Source: Winogradskyella schleiferi (lineage in GTDB: Bacteria; Bacteroidota; Bacteroidia; Flavobacteriales; Flavobacteriaceae). From it: a stretch of DNA of 64,000 nucleotides. Below the pieces are notes generated by a model that worked only from the letters and a program-made list of their open reading frames with translations, made no database searches and was not told where the DNA came from. The first letter of the stretch is position 1. Each line of letters opens with the position of its first letter. The position numbers and the translations under genes are program-made. Shown piece after piece: positions 6,430 through 14,436 of this stretch. The stretch spans positions 3,512,001 to 3,576,000 of the forward strand of contig NZ_CP053351.1 in the NCBI RefSeq assembly GCF_013394655.1, in the 5' to 3' direction.

Positions 6430-7605
6430 ATGAACATAGGAATAATAGGCTCTGGAACCATGGGAAGCGGCATAGCACAAGTTGCTGCCACTTCAGGTTG
6501 CAAAGTAAAACTATACGACACTAATAAAACTGCTTTGGACAAAGCTAAAGCAAATCTTGAAAAAATTCTAAAGCGTCTAATTGAAAAAGAAAGGATAGAT
6601 TCTGAAGAAAAAAACAGAATCCAATCCAACATTTCTTATGTCAACAACTTAATAGATTTATCAGATTCAAATTTAACCATTGAAGCGATTATAGAAAATC
6701 TAGACATCAAGAAAAAAGTCTTTTCAGAACTGGAAAGCTTGGTTTCAGAGGATTGTATCATCGCGTCCAACACTTCAAGTTTATCAATTGCATCAATTGC
6801 AGCGTCTTTGCAAAAACCAGAACGTTGTATTGGAATTCATTTTTTCAACCCAGCTCCTTTAATGAAATTGGTTGAGGTTATTCCAGCCATTCAAACCTCA
6901 AAGGAAGTACTAGATAAATCCGTTGAAATTATTAAAGACTGGAAAAAAACTGTTGCAGTCGCCAAAGACACACCTGGATTTATTGTCAACAGGGTGGCAA
7001 GACCATTTTACGGAGAAGCATTAAGAATTTACGAAGAGGGCATGGCCGACTTTGCAACAATTGATTCAGCAATGAAAGACATAGGTGGTTTCAGAATGGG
7101 ACCATTCGAACTTATGGATTTTATAGGAAACGATGTCAATTACACCGTAACCGAAACTGTTTTCACAGCATTTTATTTCGATTCGAGATACAAACCCGCA
7201 TTCACTCAAAAACGTTTTGCAGAAGCTGGCTATTTAGGTAGAAAATCTGGAAAAGGTTATTTTACCTATGACAAGAATGGAAAAATAATACCTCAGCATC
7301 CTAAACTAGTTTCAGAAACTCAAAAGAATAAGGTTGGACAACAAATTTTCAATCGTGTTTTAGTGATGCTAATTAATGAAGCTGCAGATGCTTTGTTTTT
7401 AAACATTGCATCAGCAGAAGACATAGATAACGCTATGACTAAAGGTGTCAATTATCCCAAAGGATTATTGGCTTGGGCTGATGAAAAAGGCATCGATTGG
7501 TGTGTCGAAAAATTAGACGAATTATATGACGAATATCATGAGGATAGATACCGTTGTAGTCCGTTGTTACGTAAAATGAACAGAGAAGATATAACATTTT
7601 TTTAG
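6430..7605 (+). CDS. paaH: 3-hydroxyacyl-CoA dehydrogenase PaaH
   Basis: PaaH oxidises 3-hydroxyadipyl-CoA to 3-oxoadipyl-CoA with NAD+. The N-terminal Rossmann motif GIIGSGTMGSGIAQVAA opens the protein, and GIHFFNPAPLMKLVEV carries the catalytic His. The C-terminal dimerisation domain repeats (about residues 185-390) include GPFELMDFIG. The length of 391 is a little shorter than the 475-residue E. coli protein, as is usual in Bacteroidota. Downstream, only 11 bases separate its stop from the left inverted repeat of the four-helix-bundle unit. Confidence 0.92.
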   Translation: MNIGIIGSGTMGSGIAQVAATSGCKVKLYDTNKTALDKAKANLEKILKRLIEKERIDSEEKNRIQSNISYVNNLIDLSDSNLTIEAIIENLDIKKKVFSELESLVSEDCIIASNTSSLSIASIAASLQKPERCIGIHFFNPAPLMKLVEVIPAIQTSKEVLDKSVEIIKDWKKTVAVAKDTPGFIVNRVARPFYGEALRIYEEGMADFATIDSAMKDIGGFRMGPFELMDFIGNDVNYTVTETVFTAFYFDSRYKPAFTQKRFAEAGYLGRKSGKGYFTYDKNGKIIPQHPKLVSETQKNKVGQQIFNRVLVMLINEAADALFLNIASAEDIDNAMTKGVNYPKGLLAWADEKGIDWCVEKLDELYDEYHEDRYRCSPLLRKMNREDITFF

Positions 7606-7616
7606 TTAAAAGGGAG

Positions 7617-8044
7617 TTAGGGATTTGGTATAAGGAATTAGTATGAAAAGTAATTATCATTTTAAATTTGAAGATTTATTGGTGTATCAAAAAGCAATGG
7701 ATTTTGGAGAAATAGTTGATTTATTAGTGAAAGATTTTCCAAACCATGAATTATATGCACTTTCATCTCAATTTAGAAGAGCCGCAGATTCAATCGCACT
7801 AAATATTGCAGAAGTTTACCCAGGTTCGGATGCCCAATTTGTTAAACATATCAATCACTCAATTTACAGTGCAAATGAATGTGTGAGCTGCAGTACTAAA
7901 GCTAGACGTCGATTTTATATTAACTTTGAAAAAGATGAAGAAATCAGAAAACTAATAGCTGAGTTAACAAAAATGATGTCTTCCCTGAGAAGAAAGATTT
8001 TAGAGAGAAACAAGCGTAACTAATCCCTAATACCAAATCCCTAA
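7617..8044. mobile_element. Putative minimal mobile unit: four-helix-bundle gene bounded by 25-bp inverted repeats
   Basis: The left end 7617-7641 (TTAGGGATTTGGTATAAGGA..) and the right end 8020-8044 (..AATACCAAATCCCTAA) are inverted copies matching at 23 of 25 positions by direct comparison. They enclose only the four-helix-bundle gene. The right repeat runs into the A of the paaI start codon. No transposase is present, so movement would need a trans-acting enzyme. No clear target-site duplication abuts both ends. Confidence 0.6.
7643..8023 (+). CDS. Four-helix-bundle (S23/IVP-type) protein
   Basis: This 126-residue protein belongs to the family first seen in intervening sequences of 23S rRNA genes and related to the Avd accessory protein of diversity-generating retroelements. 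The start FKFEDLLVYQKAMDF, the helix-2 motif SSQFRRAADSIALNIAE and the C-terminal SLRRKI helix are characteristic. The usual glycine-rich NIAEGxGR turn is altered here to NIAEVYPGS. Here it is an orphan in the paa operon, enclosed by inverted repeats (7617-7641, 8020-8044). Its molecular function is unknown; nucleic-acid binding is likely because the surface is basic. Confidence 0.88.
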   Translation: MKSNYHFKFEDLLVYQKAMDFGEIVDLLVKDFPNHELYALSSQFRRAADSIALNIAEVYPGSDAQFVKHINHSIYSANECVSCSTKARRRFYINFEKDEEIRKLIAELTKMMSSLRRKILERNKRN

Positions 8045-8454
8045 TGCCTTTAAAAGGAGAAAAAATCCCACATAAAATGCTATCCCAAGACGCCTACAGC
8101 ACGTGGCTAGGAATAGAAATCCTAGAATGTGAAATAGGCAGATGCAAAGTAGCAATGACCATAAGAGAAGAGATGCTCAACAGCATGAACAAAGCCCATG
8201 GAGGCATTAGTTACGCATTAGCAGATACAGCCTTCGGATTTGCAGCAAACACCCATGGAAAATACGCAGTTTCAATTGAAACAAGCATCAATCATATTGA
8301 AGCATTGGAAGAAGGCGATTATTTAACAGCAGAATCGGTTATTGAAAACGTGAAAAACAAACTAGGTTTCAATATTATTGAAGTCAAACGTGGTGAAGAA
8401 TTAGTAGCTTTGTTTAAAGGTGTGGTTTACCGCACTCAAAAAGACTGGACTTAA
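8044..8454 (+). CDS. paaI: Phenylacetyl-CoA-type hotdog thioesterase PaaI
   Basis: PaaI is a 136-residue hotdog-fold acyl-CoA thioesterase that hydrolyses dead-end (hydroxy)phenylacetyl-CoA species and frees CoA. The motif MNKAHGGISYALADTAFGFA holds the HGG turn and active-site Asp, and VSIETSINHIEAL follows. The length is typical. The start codon lies at the right end of the inverted repeat of the upstream mobile unit, so the unit now supplies its entire 5' flank. Confidence 0.9.
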   Translation: MPLKGEKIPHKMLSQDAYSTWLGIEILECEIGRCKVAMTIREEMLNSMNKAHGGISYALADTAFGFAANTHGKYAVSIETSINHIEALEEGDYLTAESVIENVKNKLGFNIIEVKRGEELVALFKGVVYRTQKDWT

Positions 8455-8467
8455 TTACTGCAACTTG

Positions 8468-8486
8468 TACTGAAATTGTTTCAGTA
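8468..8486. repeat. TACTGAA/TTCAGTA hairpin after paaI (family E-like)
   Basis: TACTGAA-ATTGT-TTCAGTA is a perfect 7-bp stem with a 5-base loop, 14 bases after the paaI stop. It resembles the CTGAA/TTCAG cores at 43056, 46165 and 61970. It could weakly terminate or process the transcript, but no T-run follows. Confidence 0.5.
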
Positions 8487-8561
8487 AGGCTTAAGTATTA
8501 TGCATAGTAATAAAGAAACGTATTAAATTGAAAAACACTAACAATTAAACACTAACAAATT

Positions 8562-9422
8562 ATGAAATGGCAAGGTAGAAGAAAAAGCGGCAACCTAGAA
8601 GACCGAAGAGGCATGGGCACCAAAGGTAAACTAGCAGCAGGTGGTGGCGTCATCGCTGTGGTAGTTATACTTTTACAATTGTTTGGCGGAGAAACCGGAC
8701 AGCAATTAGCACCAATCATTGAGCAAGTTGGTGGTAGCCAAACCACACAACAAGTTCAACAACGAGAACTAACCGAACAAGAAGTTGTGATGGGTAATTT
8801 TATGGCAACCGTTTTAGCAGATACCGAAGATATATGGAATCGCCTATTCAGGGAAAATAATCTCGGAGATTATAAGGAACCCAAGATGGTTTTATTTACG
8901 GATGCCGTCAGTACAGCTTGTGGAAACGCTAGTTCTGCTTCAGGTCCTTTTTATTGCCCTGGTGACCAAAAAGTATATATGGACCTTGTGTTTTTCGACG
9001 AATTAAAATCACGGTTCGGAGCCAAAGGTGGCGATTTCGCCATAGCCTACGTAACAGCCCACGAAGTAGGACATCATATCCAGACTATTTTAGGTACATC
9101 GAGCAAAGTAAGACAGTTACAATCACAAAGCAACCAAACCCAAGCCAATAAATTATCCGTGGCACAGGAGTTACAAGCGGATTTTTATGCAGGTGTATGG
9201 GCACATCATAATAAACAATATTTGCAAGCTGGAGATATCGAAGAAGCCATGAGTGCCGCAAACGCTGTTGGAGATGATGCCATTCAACGACGTACCAGAG
9301 GCAGCGTAAATTCCGATAGTTTTACCCACGGTACATCAGAACAACGTATGGAGTGGTTTATGAAAGGCTATAATACAGGCAATATGAGTAATGGCGATAC
9401 ATTTTCGGCGTTGTTAAATTAA
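8562..9422 (+). CDS. YpfJ-type neutral zinc metallopeptidase (membrane-anchored)
   Basis: This belongs to the putative neutral zinc metallopeptidase family of E. coli YpfJ (286 residues, usual size). The N-terminal GNLEDRRGMG signature is followed by a single membrane segment (about residues 22-42, GGVIAVVVILLQLFGG). The zinc site is HEVGH (167-171), with the downstream third-ligand region LQADFYAGVWAH. The substrate is unknown. It sits between paaI and paaJ in the same direction with no obvious catabolic role; the gaps of 107 and 70 bases allow a separate promoter. Confidence 0.9.
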   Translation: MKWQGRRKSGNLEDRRGMGTKGKLAAGGGVIAVVVILLQLFGGETGQQLAPIIEQVGGSQTTQQVQQRELTEQEVVMGNFMATVLADTEDIWNRLFRENNLGDYKEPKMVLFTDAVSTACGNASSASGPFYCPGDQKVYMDLVFFDELKSRFGAKGGDFAIAYVTAHEVGHHIQTILGTSSKVRQLQSQSNQTQANKLSVAQELQADFYAGVWAHHNKQYLQAGDIEEAMSAANAVGDDAIQRRTRGSVNSDSFTHGTSEQRMEWFMKGYNTGNMSNGDTFSALLN

Positions 9423-9451
9423 TAAAATAACAACCCCATAATAGTCGAGCT

Positions 9452-9488
9452 TGGAATCGTTAATCGTAAATCAAAAATCGTAAATTTT
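9452..9488. repeat. Family J short tandem repeat (ATCGTAAATC units) before paaJ
   Basis: GAATCGTTAATCGTAAATC followed by AAAAATCGTAAATT consists of degenerate ATCGTxAAT units and ends a few bases before the paaJ ATG. Related units (CGTTAATCGTCAATCGTC on the minus strand) are translated inside aroA at 32352-32388. Confidence 0.5.
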
Positions 9489-9492
9489 TTTA

Positions 9493-10704
9493 ATGGAAGC
9501 ATACATCATAGACGGCATAAGAACACCAATAGGAAATTACAAAGGTACATTATCTGCAGTTAGAACAGACGACTTGGGCGCATTAGTAATAGAAGAAATC
9601 GTAAAAAGAAATCCAAACATCCCAAAAGACGCTTATGATGATGTCATTATGGGTTGCGCCAACCAAGCTGGAGAGGACAATCGTAATGTAGCGAGAATGG
9701 CCTCTCTTTTGGCAGGATTGCCTTTTACCGTGCCAGGAGAAACCGTTAACCGCTTATGTAGTTCTGGCTTATCAGCGATTATTCACGCCAACAGAGCAAT
9801 AAAATCTAGAGATGGTCACCTTTTTATTTCTGGAGGCGTAGAAAACATGACACGTGGCCCATACGTTATCGCAAAACCTTCTACAGGATTTGGAGGCGAT
9901 TCAAAAATGTACGACTCCACATTCGGATGGCGTTTCATCAATCCTAGAATGCAGGAGATGTATGGTACAGACGGTATGGGAAATACCGCTGAAAACTTAG
10001 TTTCAAAGTATTCCATTTCACGCACGGATCAAGATAAATTTGCATTTTGGAGTCAAATGAAAGCCACCAAAGCGCAAGAAAATGGACGATTAGCAAAAGA
10101 GATTGTAACCGTAAAAATTCCACAACGCAAGAAAGACCCTATCTTATTTTCAAAAGACGAATTCGTCAAACCAAACACCTCATTAGAAGTTTTAGGAAAA
10201 TTACGTCCAGCTTTCAAAAAAGAAGGTGGAAGCGTCACCGCTGGAAATTCATCAGGATTAAACGATGGCGCAGCAGCTACAATCATCGCTTCCGAGGCTG
10301 CCGTAAAAAAATACAATCTCAACCCCTTGGCGAGAATTGTAAGTTCTGCTGTAGTTGGTGTAGAACCACGACTAATGGGAATTGGTCCTGTTGAAGCTTC
10401 AAATAAAGCCTTAGAAAAAGCTGGATTAAACATGGATGACATGGACATCATTGAACTCAACGAAGCCTTTGCCGCACAAGCTTTAGCATGTACACGAGCA
10501 TGGGGAATTGCCGATGACGACCCAAGACTTAACCCAAATGGAGGCTCAATTGCCATAGGTCATCCACTTGGTGTTACAGGAACTAGAATTGCCTATTCTG
10601 CTGCTTTGGAGTTACAGGAACAAAACAAGCGCTATGCATTGGTTACTATGTGTATCGGTGTTGGTCAAGGTTATGCTGCGATAATAGAAAATGTAAATTT
10701 ATAA
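9493..10704 (+). CDS. paaJ: 3-oxoadipyl-CoA/3-oxo-5,6-dehydrosuberyl-CoA thiolase PaaJ
   Basis: PaaJ is a thiolase that cleaves 3-oxo-5,6-dehydrosuberyl-CoA and 3-oxoadipyl-CoA with CoA, yielding acetyl-CoA and finally succinyl-CoA. The nucleophilic Cys is C89 in VNRLCSSGLSAI, and the general-base His and second Cys lie in GHPLGVTGTR and MCIGVGQG. NEAFAAQAL is also present. The 403-residue length is typical. The start DGIRTPIGNYKG matches PcaF/PaaJ-type thiolases. Confidence 0.92.
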   Translation: MEAYIIDGIRTPIGNYKGTLSAVRTDDLGALVIEEIVKRNPNIPKDAYDDVIMGCANQAGEDNRNVARMASLLAGLPFTVPGETVNRLCSSGLSAIIHANRAIKSRDGHLFISGGVENMTRGPYVIAKPSTGFGGDSKMYDSTFGWRFINPRMQEMYGTDGMGNTAENLVSKYSISRTDQDKFAFWSQMKATKAQENGRLAKEIVTVKIPQRKKDPILFSKDEFVKPNTSLEVLGKLRPAFKKEGGSVTAGNSSGLNDGAAATIIASEAAVKKYNLNPLARIVSSAVVGVEPRLMGIGPVEASNKALEKAGLNMDDMDIIELNEAFAAQALACTRAWGIADDDPRLNPNGGSIAIGHPLGVTGTRIAYSAALELQEQNKRYALVTMCIGVGQGYAAIIENVNL

Positions 10705-10710
10705 CGATTT

Positions 10711-10737
10711 GTCATTCCGCACTTGATGCGGAATCCA
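10711..10737. repeat. Family F palindrome TTCCGCA/TGCGGAA before paaZ
   Basis: GTCATTCCGCACTTGATGCG then GAATCC contains the stem ATTCCGCA/TGCGGAAT with a 4-base CTTG loop. It occupies the paaJ-paaZ gap, 16 bases before the paaZ ATG. GTCATTCCGC..GCGGAATCC-type repeats are common interspersed palindromes in many bacteria. Confidence 0.65.
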
Positions 10738-10753
10738 CTATATATTTCTAAAT

Positions 10754-13255
10754 ATGAACAAGATTCAACATTACGTTCAGGGACAATGGACCACAGGAAA
10801 AGAAGAAGGCACACCAATCCTAGATGCCATAACAGGCGAAGCATTTTCAAGCGTTGCTACTGAAGGCTTGGATATTCCCGAAATTCTAAACTACGGAAGA
10901 ACCAAAGGAGGCGAAAAACTTCGTAAAATGACCTTTCAGGAAAGAGGAAGCATGCTAAAAAAATTGGCATTCTACCTTACCAAAAGAAAAGAAGCTTTTT
11001 ATGAGTTAAGTTACAGAACTGGAGCCACACGAGTGGATAGCTGGATAGACATCGAAGGTGGTTTTGGAAACTTATTTGCCAATGCATCTTTAAGGAAGTT
11101 ATTCCCTAACCAACCCTATCACGTCGAAGGTGAGGCTATCGATTTGTCTCGTGGCGGACGCTTTATGGCACATCATATTATGGTGCCAAAAAAAGGCGTT
11201 GCTGTTCATATCAATGCTTTTAATTTTCCGGTTTGGGGCATGTTAGAAAAATGTGCGGTTAATTGGATGGCAGGTGTTCCTGCTGTGGTGTTGCCTGCAC
11301 CTTCATCGTCCTATTTAGCGGAAGCCGTAGCACGGGAAATTATTGCTTCGGGAATTTTACCCGAAGGCGCACTACAAATCATCAACGGAACGGTTAAAAC
11401 CATTTTAGATACCGTAGAATCCCAAGATGTCGTCACATTCACAGGTTCTGCAAAAACAGGACGTTTGCTCAAAGCGCATCCAAGATTAATACAAGAATCG
11501 GTTCCTTTTACGATGGAAGCTGATTCCCTTAATGCATCCATTTTAGGAGAAGATGCCGTTCCTGGAACACCAGAATTTGATTTATTCATCAAAGAAGTTA
11601 GAAAAGAAATGACCGTAAAATGCGGTCAAAAATGTACGGCTATTAGACGAATCATTGTTCCTGAAAATTTGGTTGAAGATGTTCAAATTCAATTAGGAAA
11701 AGCATTGGATAAAGTAACTATTGGAGACCCAAGATTGAAAGAAGTCAGAATGGGTTCTTTAGTAAGTCAGCAACAAGTGCAAGCGGTTAGAGATTCGGTA
11801 AATGATTTAGCTAAAGAAGCACAAATTGTGTATGGCGATTTAGATAAAATTGAAACCATTGGTGCAGATGCTACAAAAGGTGCATTTATGAGCCCGATTT
11901 TACTGAGGTCAGACCATCCATTTCAAAATACAATCATCCACGAACGTGAAGCATTTGGTCCAGTAAGTACCATTATGCCTTATAAAAACTTAGACGAAGC
12001 GATAACTTTAGCACAAATGGGTAAAGGGTCTTTGGTATCTTCCATTGCAACTTACGATGACAAAATTGCTAAAGACTATGTTATAAATGCCGCATCACAT
12101 CACGGACGCATCTTAGTAATTAATCGCGAAATGTCCAAAGAAAGTACAGGTCATGGTTCGCCTCTACCCTATTTGGTTCATGGTGGTCCAGGTCGTGCTG
12201 GTGGTGGAGAAGAAATGGGAGGCATGCGTGGAATTAAACATTATTTACAACGTACAGCCATTCAAGGTTCGCCAACAACACTAACAGAAATTACAGGTAT
12301 TTATCAACAAAACGCAACATACAAAGAAGCAGAACAACATCCATTTAAGTACCATTGGGAAGACATTCAACCAGGCATGTCCATGAAAACCCATAAGCGC
12401 ACTTTAACCGATACCGACATTATCAATTTTTCCAATTTAACTTGGGATCATTTTTATGCGCACACAGATATTACCTCATTAGACGGCAGTATTTTCGAAA
12501 AAAGAACGGCTCATGGTTATTTCATAATTTCGGCTGCAGCCGGATTGTTTGTCTATCCAAATAAAGGACCAGTTTCTGCAAATTATGGACTGGAAGATTG
12601 TAGATTCCTGCGTCCCTTGTATCACAATGATACTATTTACGTACGTTTAACGTGTAAACAGAAAGTGAATAGAGATGTTGCTTCGGCAGAACATCCAAGT
12701 GGAATCGTAAAATGGTATGCCGAAATTTTTGATGCTAACAATGATGAGAAAGTAGCCTTTGCAACGGTACTTACAATGGTTCAGAAAAAGCAAGACGTTT
12801 TTACTGAAATGACTGAAGAAAAAATAGAAGAATTACTTTCAAAACTTAAAGAAGACACCAAACCAAAATGGGGTATCATGACACCTCAACACATGATTGA
12901 ACATTTGGAATACACCTATAAAATTACTTCTGGAGACATTCAGGATTTTGAAATTGCTACACCAGAAAAAATTCTAGAAAAAGTACATGCGAGTTTATAC
13001 AACTATGATAAGTTTCCAAAAAACTCTCAGTTTCCACAATTGGAAAAAGACAAATTAGATGATTTAAAACATCCTGATTTAGAAACAGCGATTGAAAAAT
13101 TTAAAGCACAAAGAGAAAAATATTTAGAGTATTTTAAAGAATATCCAGATGCTAAATTGAAGAATTTGGTATTTGGTGAGTTGAACAGATATGAATCGTA
13201 TTTATTGGAGCGGAAGCACCTGAATCATCATTTTGAACAGTTTGATTTGCTATAG
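10754..13255 (+). CDS. paaZ: PaaZ bifunctional ring-opening enzyme with a C-terminal DUF1569/DinB-like fusion
   Basis: PaaZ hydrolyses oxepin-CoA and oxidises the resulting semialdehyde. The N-terminal aldehyde dehydrogenase domain spans about 1-520, with catalytic Cys 294 in KCGQKCTAIRR and FTGSAKTG nearby. A MaoC-like hydratase domain (about 530-675) contains NLTWDHFYAHTDI. E. coli PaaZ ends near residue 681, but this one has 833. The extra 155 residues (WGIMTPQHMIEHLEYTYKI .. VFGELNRYESYLLERKHLNH) match the DUF1569/DinB-like pattern, including the HLNHHFEQF end. The last seven codons form half of a 42-bp palindrome. Confidence 0.93.
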   Translation: MNKIQHYVQGQWTTGKEEGTPILDAITGEAFSSVATEGLDIPEILNYGRTKGGEKLRKMTFQERGSMLKKLAFYLTKRKEAFYELSYRTGATRVDSWIDIEGGFGNLFANASLRKLFPNQPYHVEGEAIDLSRGGRFMAHHIMVPKKGVAVHINAFNFPVWGMLEKCAVNWMAGVPAVVLPAPSSSYLAEAVAREIIASGILPEGALQIINGTVKTILDTVESQDVVTFTGSAKTGRLLKAHPRLIQESVPFTMEADSLNASILGEDAVPGTPEFDLFIKEVRKEMTVKCGQKCTAIRRIIVPENLVEDVQIQLGKALDKVTIGDPRLKEVRMGSLVSQQQVQAVRDSVNDLAKEAQIVYGDLDKIETIGADATKGAFMSPILLRSDHPFQNTIIHEREAFGPVSTIMPYKNLDEAITLAQMGKGSLVSSIATYDDKIAKDYVINAASHHGRILVINREMSKESTGHGSPLPYLVHGGPGRAGGGEEMGGMRGIKHYLQRTAIQGSPTTLTEITGIYQQNATYKEAEQHPFKYHWEDIQPGMSMKTHKRTLTDTDIINFSNLTWDHFYAHTDITSLDGSIFEKRTAHGYFIISAAAGLFVYPNKGPVSANYGLEDCRFLRPLYHNDTIYVRLTCKQKVNRDVASAEHPSGIVKWYAEIFDANNDEKVAFATVLTMVQKKQDVFTEMTEEKIEELLSKLKEDTKPKWGIMTPQHMIEHLEYTYKITSGDIQDFEIATPEKILEKVHASLYNYDKFPKNSQFPQLEKDKLDDLKHPDLETAIEKFKAQREKYLEYFKEYPDAKLKNLVFGELNRYESYLLERKHLNHHFEQFDLL

Positions 13256-13273
13256 CAAATCAAACTGTTCAAA
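13232..13273. repeat. Perfect 42-bp palindrome across the paaZ stop codon
   Basis: The half-site at 13232-13252 (TTTGAACAGTTTGATTTGC-TA, codons F-E-Q-F-D-L-L) is followed with no spacer by its exact inverse at 13253-13273, which begins with the TAG stop. All 21 positions match. The mRNA would end in a roughly 19-bp hairpin containing the last sense codons. Confidence 0.9.
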
Positions 13274-13274
13274 G

Positions 13275-13292
13275 CACCCGAGAAATCGGGTG
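13275..13292 (+). terminator. CACCCGA/TCGGGTG hairpin after paaZ
   Basis: CACCCGA-GAAA-TCGGGTG is a perfect 7-bp, GC-rich stem capped by a GAAA (GNRA) tetraloop, immediately after the 42-bp palindrome. No T-run follows, so intrinsic termination is doubtful. Protection or processing of the paaZ mRNA end is equally possible. Confidence 0.45.
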
Positions 13293-13347
13293 TCTCGTCT
13301 AATGAATCTATACGTTAGTTAAATCATTATTAATTCTATGAGTTACT

Positions 13348-13635
13348 ATGAAACATTACGTCTATATTATTACAAACAAAAAGCATGGCGTTTTGTACAC
13401 TGGAGAAACTGTTAGATTAAAGAAAAGAATATATCAACATAAAACAAAGGCGCATCCAAATTCTTTTTCAGCGAGATATAATTTAAACAAACTTGCTTAT
13501 TTTGAAGAACATAAGACCGAATCCGAAGCTAAAAAACGTGAAATACAGATGAAGAAATGGAACAGAAGTTGGAAAATAGATTTAATAGAAAAAATGAATC
13601 CTGATTGGAAGGATTTATATAATCAATTAAAATAA
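13348..13635 (+). CDS. GIY-YIG nuclease family protein (UPF0213/YhbQ-like)
   Basis: This 95-residue single-domain protein has the family opening YVYIITNKKHGVLYTGET (the GIY-YIG pair reads VYI..LYTG), the catalytic Arg region LKKRIYQHKTK, and the ending KKWNRSWKIDLIEKMNPDW. Such orphans are abundant and often multi-copy in Flavobacteriaceae, and their function is unknown. It sits between paaZ and paaF with repeats on both sides (13232-13292 and 13655-13672), so it may have been inserted. I cannot define clear terminal repeats. Confidence 0.9.
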   Translation: MKHYVYIITNKKHGVLYTGETVRLKKRIYQHKTKAHPNSFSARYNLNKLAYFEEHKTESEAKKREIQMKKWNRSWKIDLIEKMNPDWKDLYNQLK

Positions 13636-13654
13636 AGTATAACCATTAATAAGA

Positions 13655-13672
13655 TTCCCACTTTCGTGGGAA
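13655..13672. repeat. Family C hairpin TTCCCAC/GTGGGAA, copy 2
   Basis: TTCCCAC-TTTC-GTGGGAA is preceded by AAGA exactly as in copy 1 (3150-3167). It lies between the GIY-YIG gene and the paaF ATG, in the 5' untranslated region. Confidence 0.7.
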
Positions 13673-13683
13673 CGTTAAAAAAC

Positions 13684-14436
13684 ATGAGTAATCCTTACGT
13701 AAAATTAAATATTGAAAACAAAATAGGCTACATAGAATTCTTCCATCCTGCACATAATTCCTTACCAGGTGATGTTTTAGCCAAACTAGCCAAAACCATA
13801 ACCGAAGCAGGAAAAAACGACGACATCAAAGTCATCGTACTAAAAAGTGGAGGGGACAGAACATTCTGCGCAGGCGCCAGTTTTAACGAACTCATAAATA
13901 TCAACGATGCAGCTACAGGGAAAGTATTCTTTTCAGGTTTCGCCAATGTGATTAACGCCATGCGAAAGTGTCCAAAATTCATCATTGGTCGCATCCAAGG
14001 AAAAACCGTTGGTGGTGGTGTTGGATTGGCCGCTTCAACCGATTATTGTATGGCTACTAAGTTTGCATCCATCAAACTAAGCGAATTAAATATTGGAATT
14101 GGGCCTTTTGTTGTTGGGCCAGCCATAGAACGTAAAATGGGATTAAGTGCCATGTCACAAATCGCCATTGATGCCAACACATTTTACCCACCAGAATTCG
14201 CAAAACAAAAAGGCTTATATACGCATGTTTTCGATACAACGGAAGCCTTAGACGACGCCGTCAAGGCAACAGCGGAACACTTATGTACTTACAATACAGA
14301 AGCTATGCTTGAAATGAAAAAAGTCTTCTGGAAAGGTACAGATGATTGGGATGACTTATTAGCAGAGCGCGCCGAAACTAGCGGAAGATTGGTTTTGAGT
14401 GATTTTACTAAAGAAAAATTAAAAGGGTTTAAATAA
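13684..14436 (+). CDS. paaF: Enoyl-CoA hydratase/isomerase family protein, probable PaaF
   Basis: This crotonase-fold protein is expected to hydrate 2,3-dehydroadipyl-CoA in the lower phenylacetate pathway. The oxyanion-hole segments are DRTFCAGASFNELI and GKTVGGGVGLAASTDYCMA, followed by KLSELNIGIGPFVVG with the catalytic-position Glu. The frame opens at a GTG at 13666, but the ATG at 13684 gives MSNPYVKLNIENKIGYIEF, the natural start, and 250 residues. The assignment to PaaF rather than PaaG is by elimination and position, so it is moderately secure. Confidence 0.82.
   Translation: MSNPYVKLNIENKIGYIEFFHPAHNSLPGDVLAKLAKTITEAGKNDDIKVIVLKSGGDRTFCAGASFNELININDAATGKVFFSGFANVINAMRKCPKFIIGRIQGKTVGGGVGLAASTDYCMATKFASIKLSELNIGIGPFVVGPAIERKMGLSAMSQIAIDANTFYPPEFAKQKGLYTHVFDTTEALDDAVKATAEHLCTYNTEAMLEMKKVFWKGTDDWDDLLAERAETSGRLVLSDFTKEKLKGFK

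Noticed and set aside
7606..8059. Target-site duplication TTAAAAGG(G)AG around the S23 unit
   Set aside because: The right copy starts five bases inside paaI rather than abutting the repeat and differs by one base; it could be coincidence.
8562..8746. Minus-strand frame antisense to the protease gene
   Set aside because: Shadow of the real coding frame, low-complexity proline-rich translation.
13293..13684. Terminal inverted repeats around the GIY-YIG gene
   Set aside because: Only weak similarity (ATTATTAAT-like) between the flanks; not enough to define ends.
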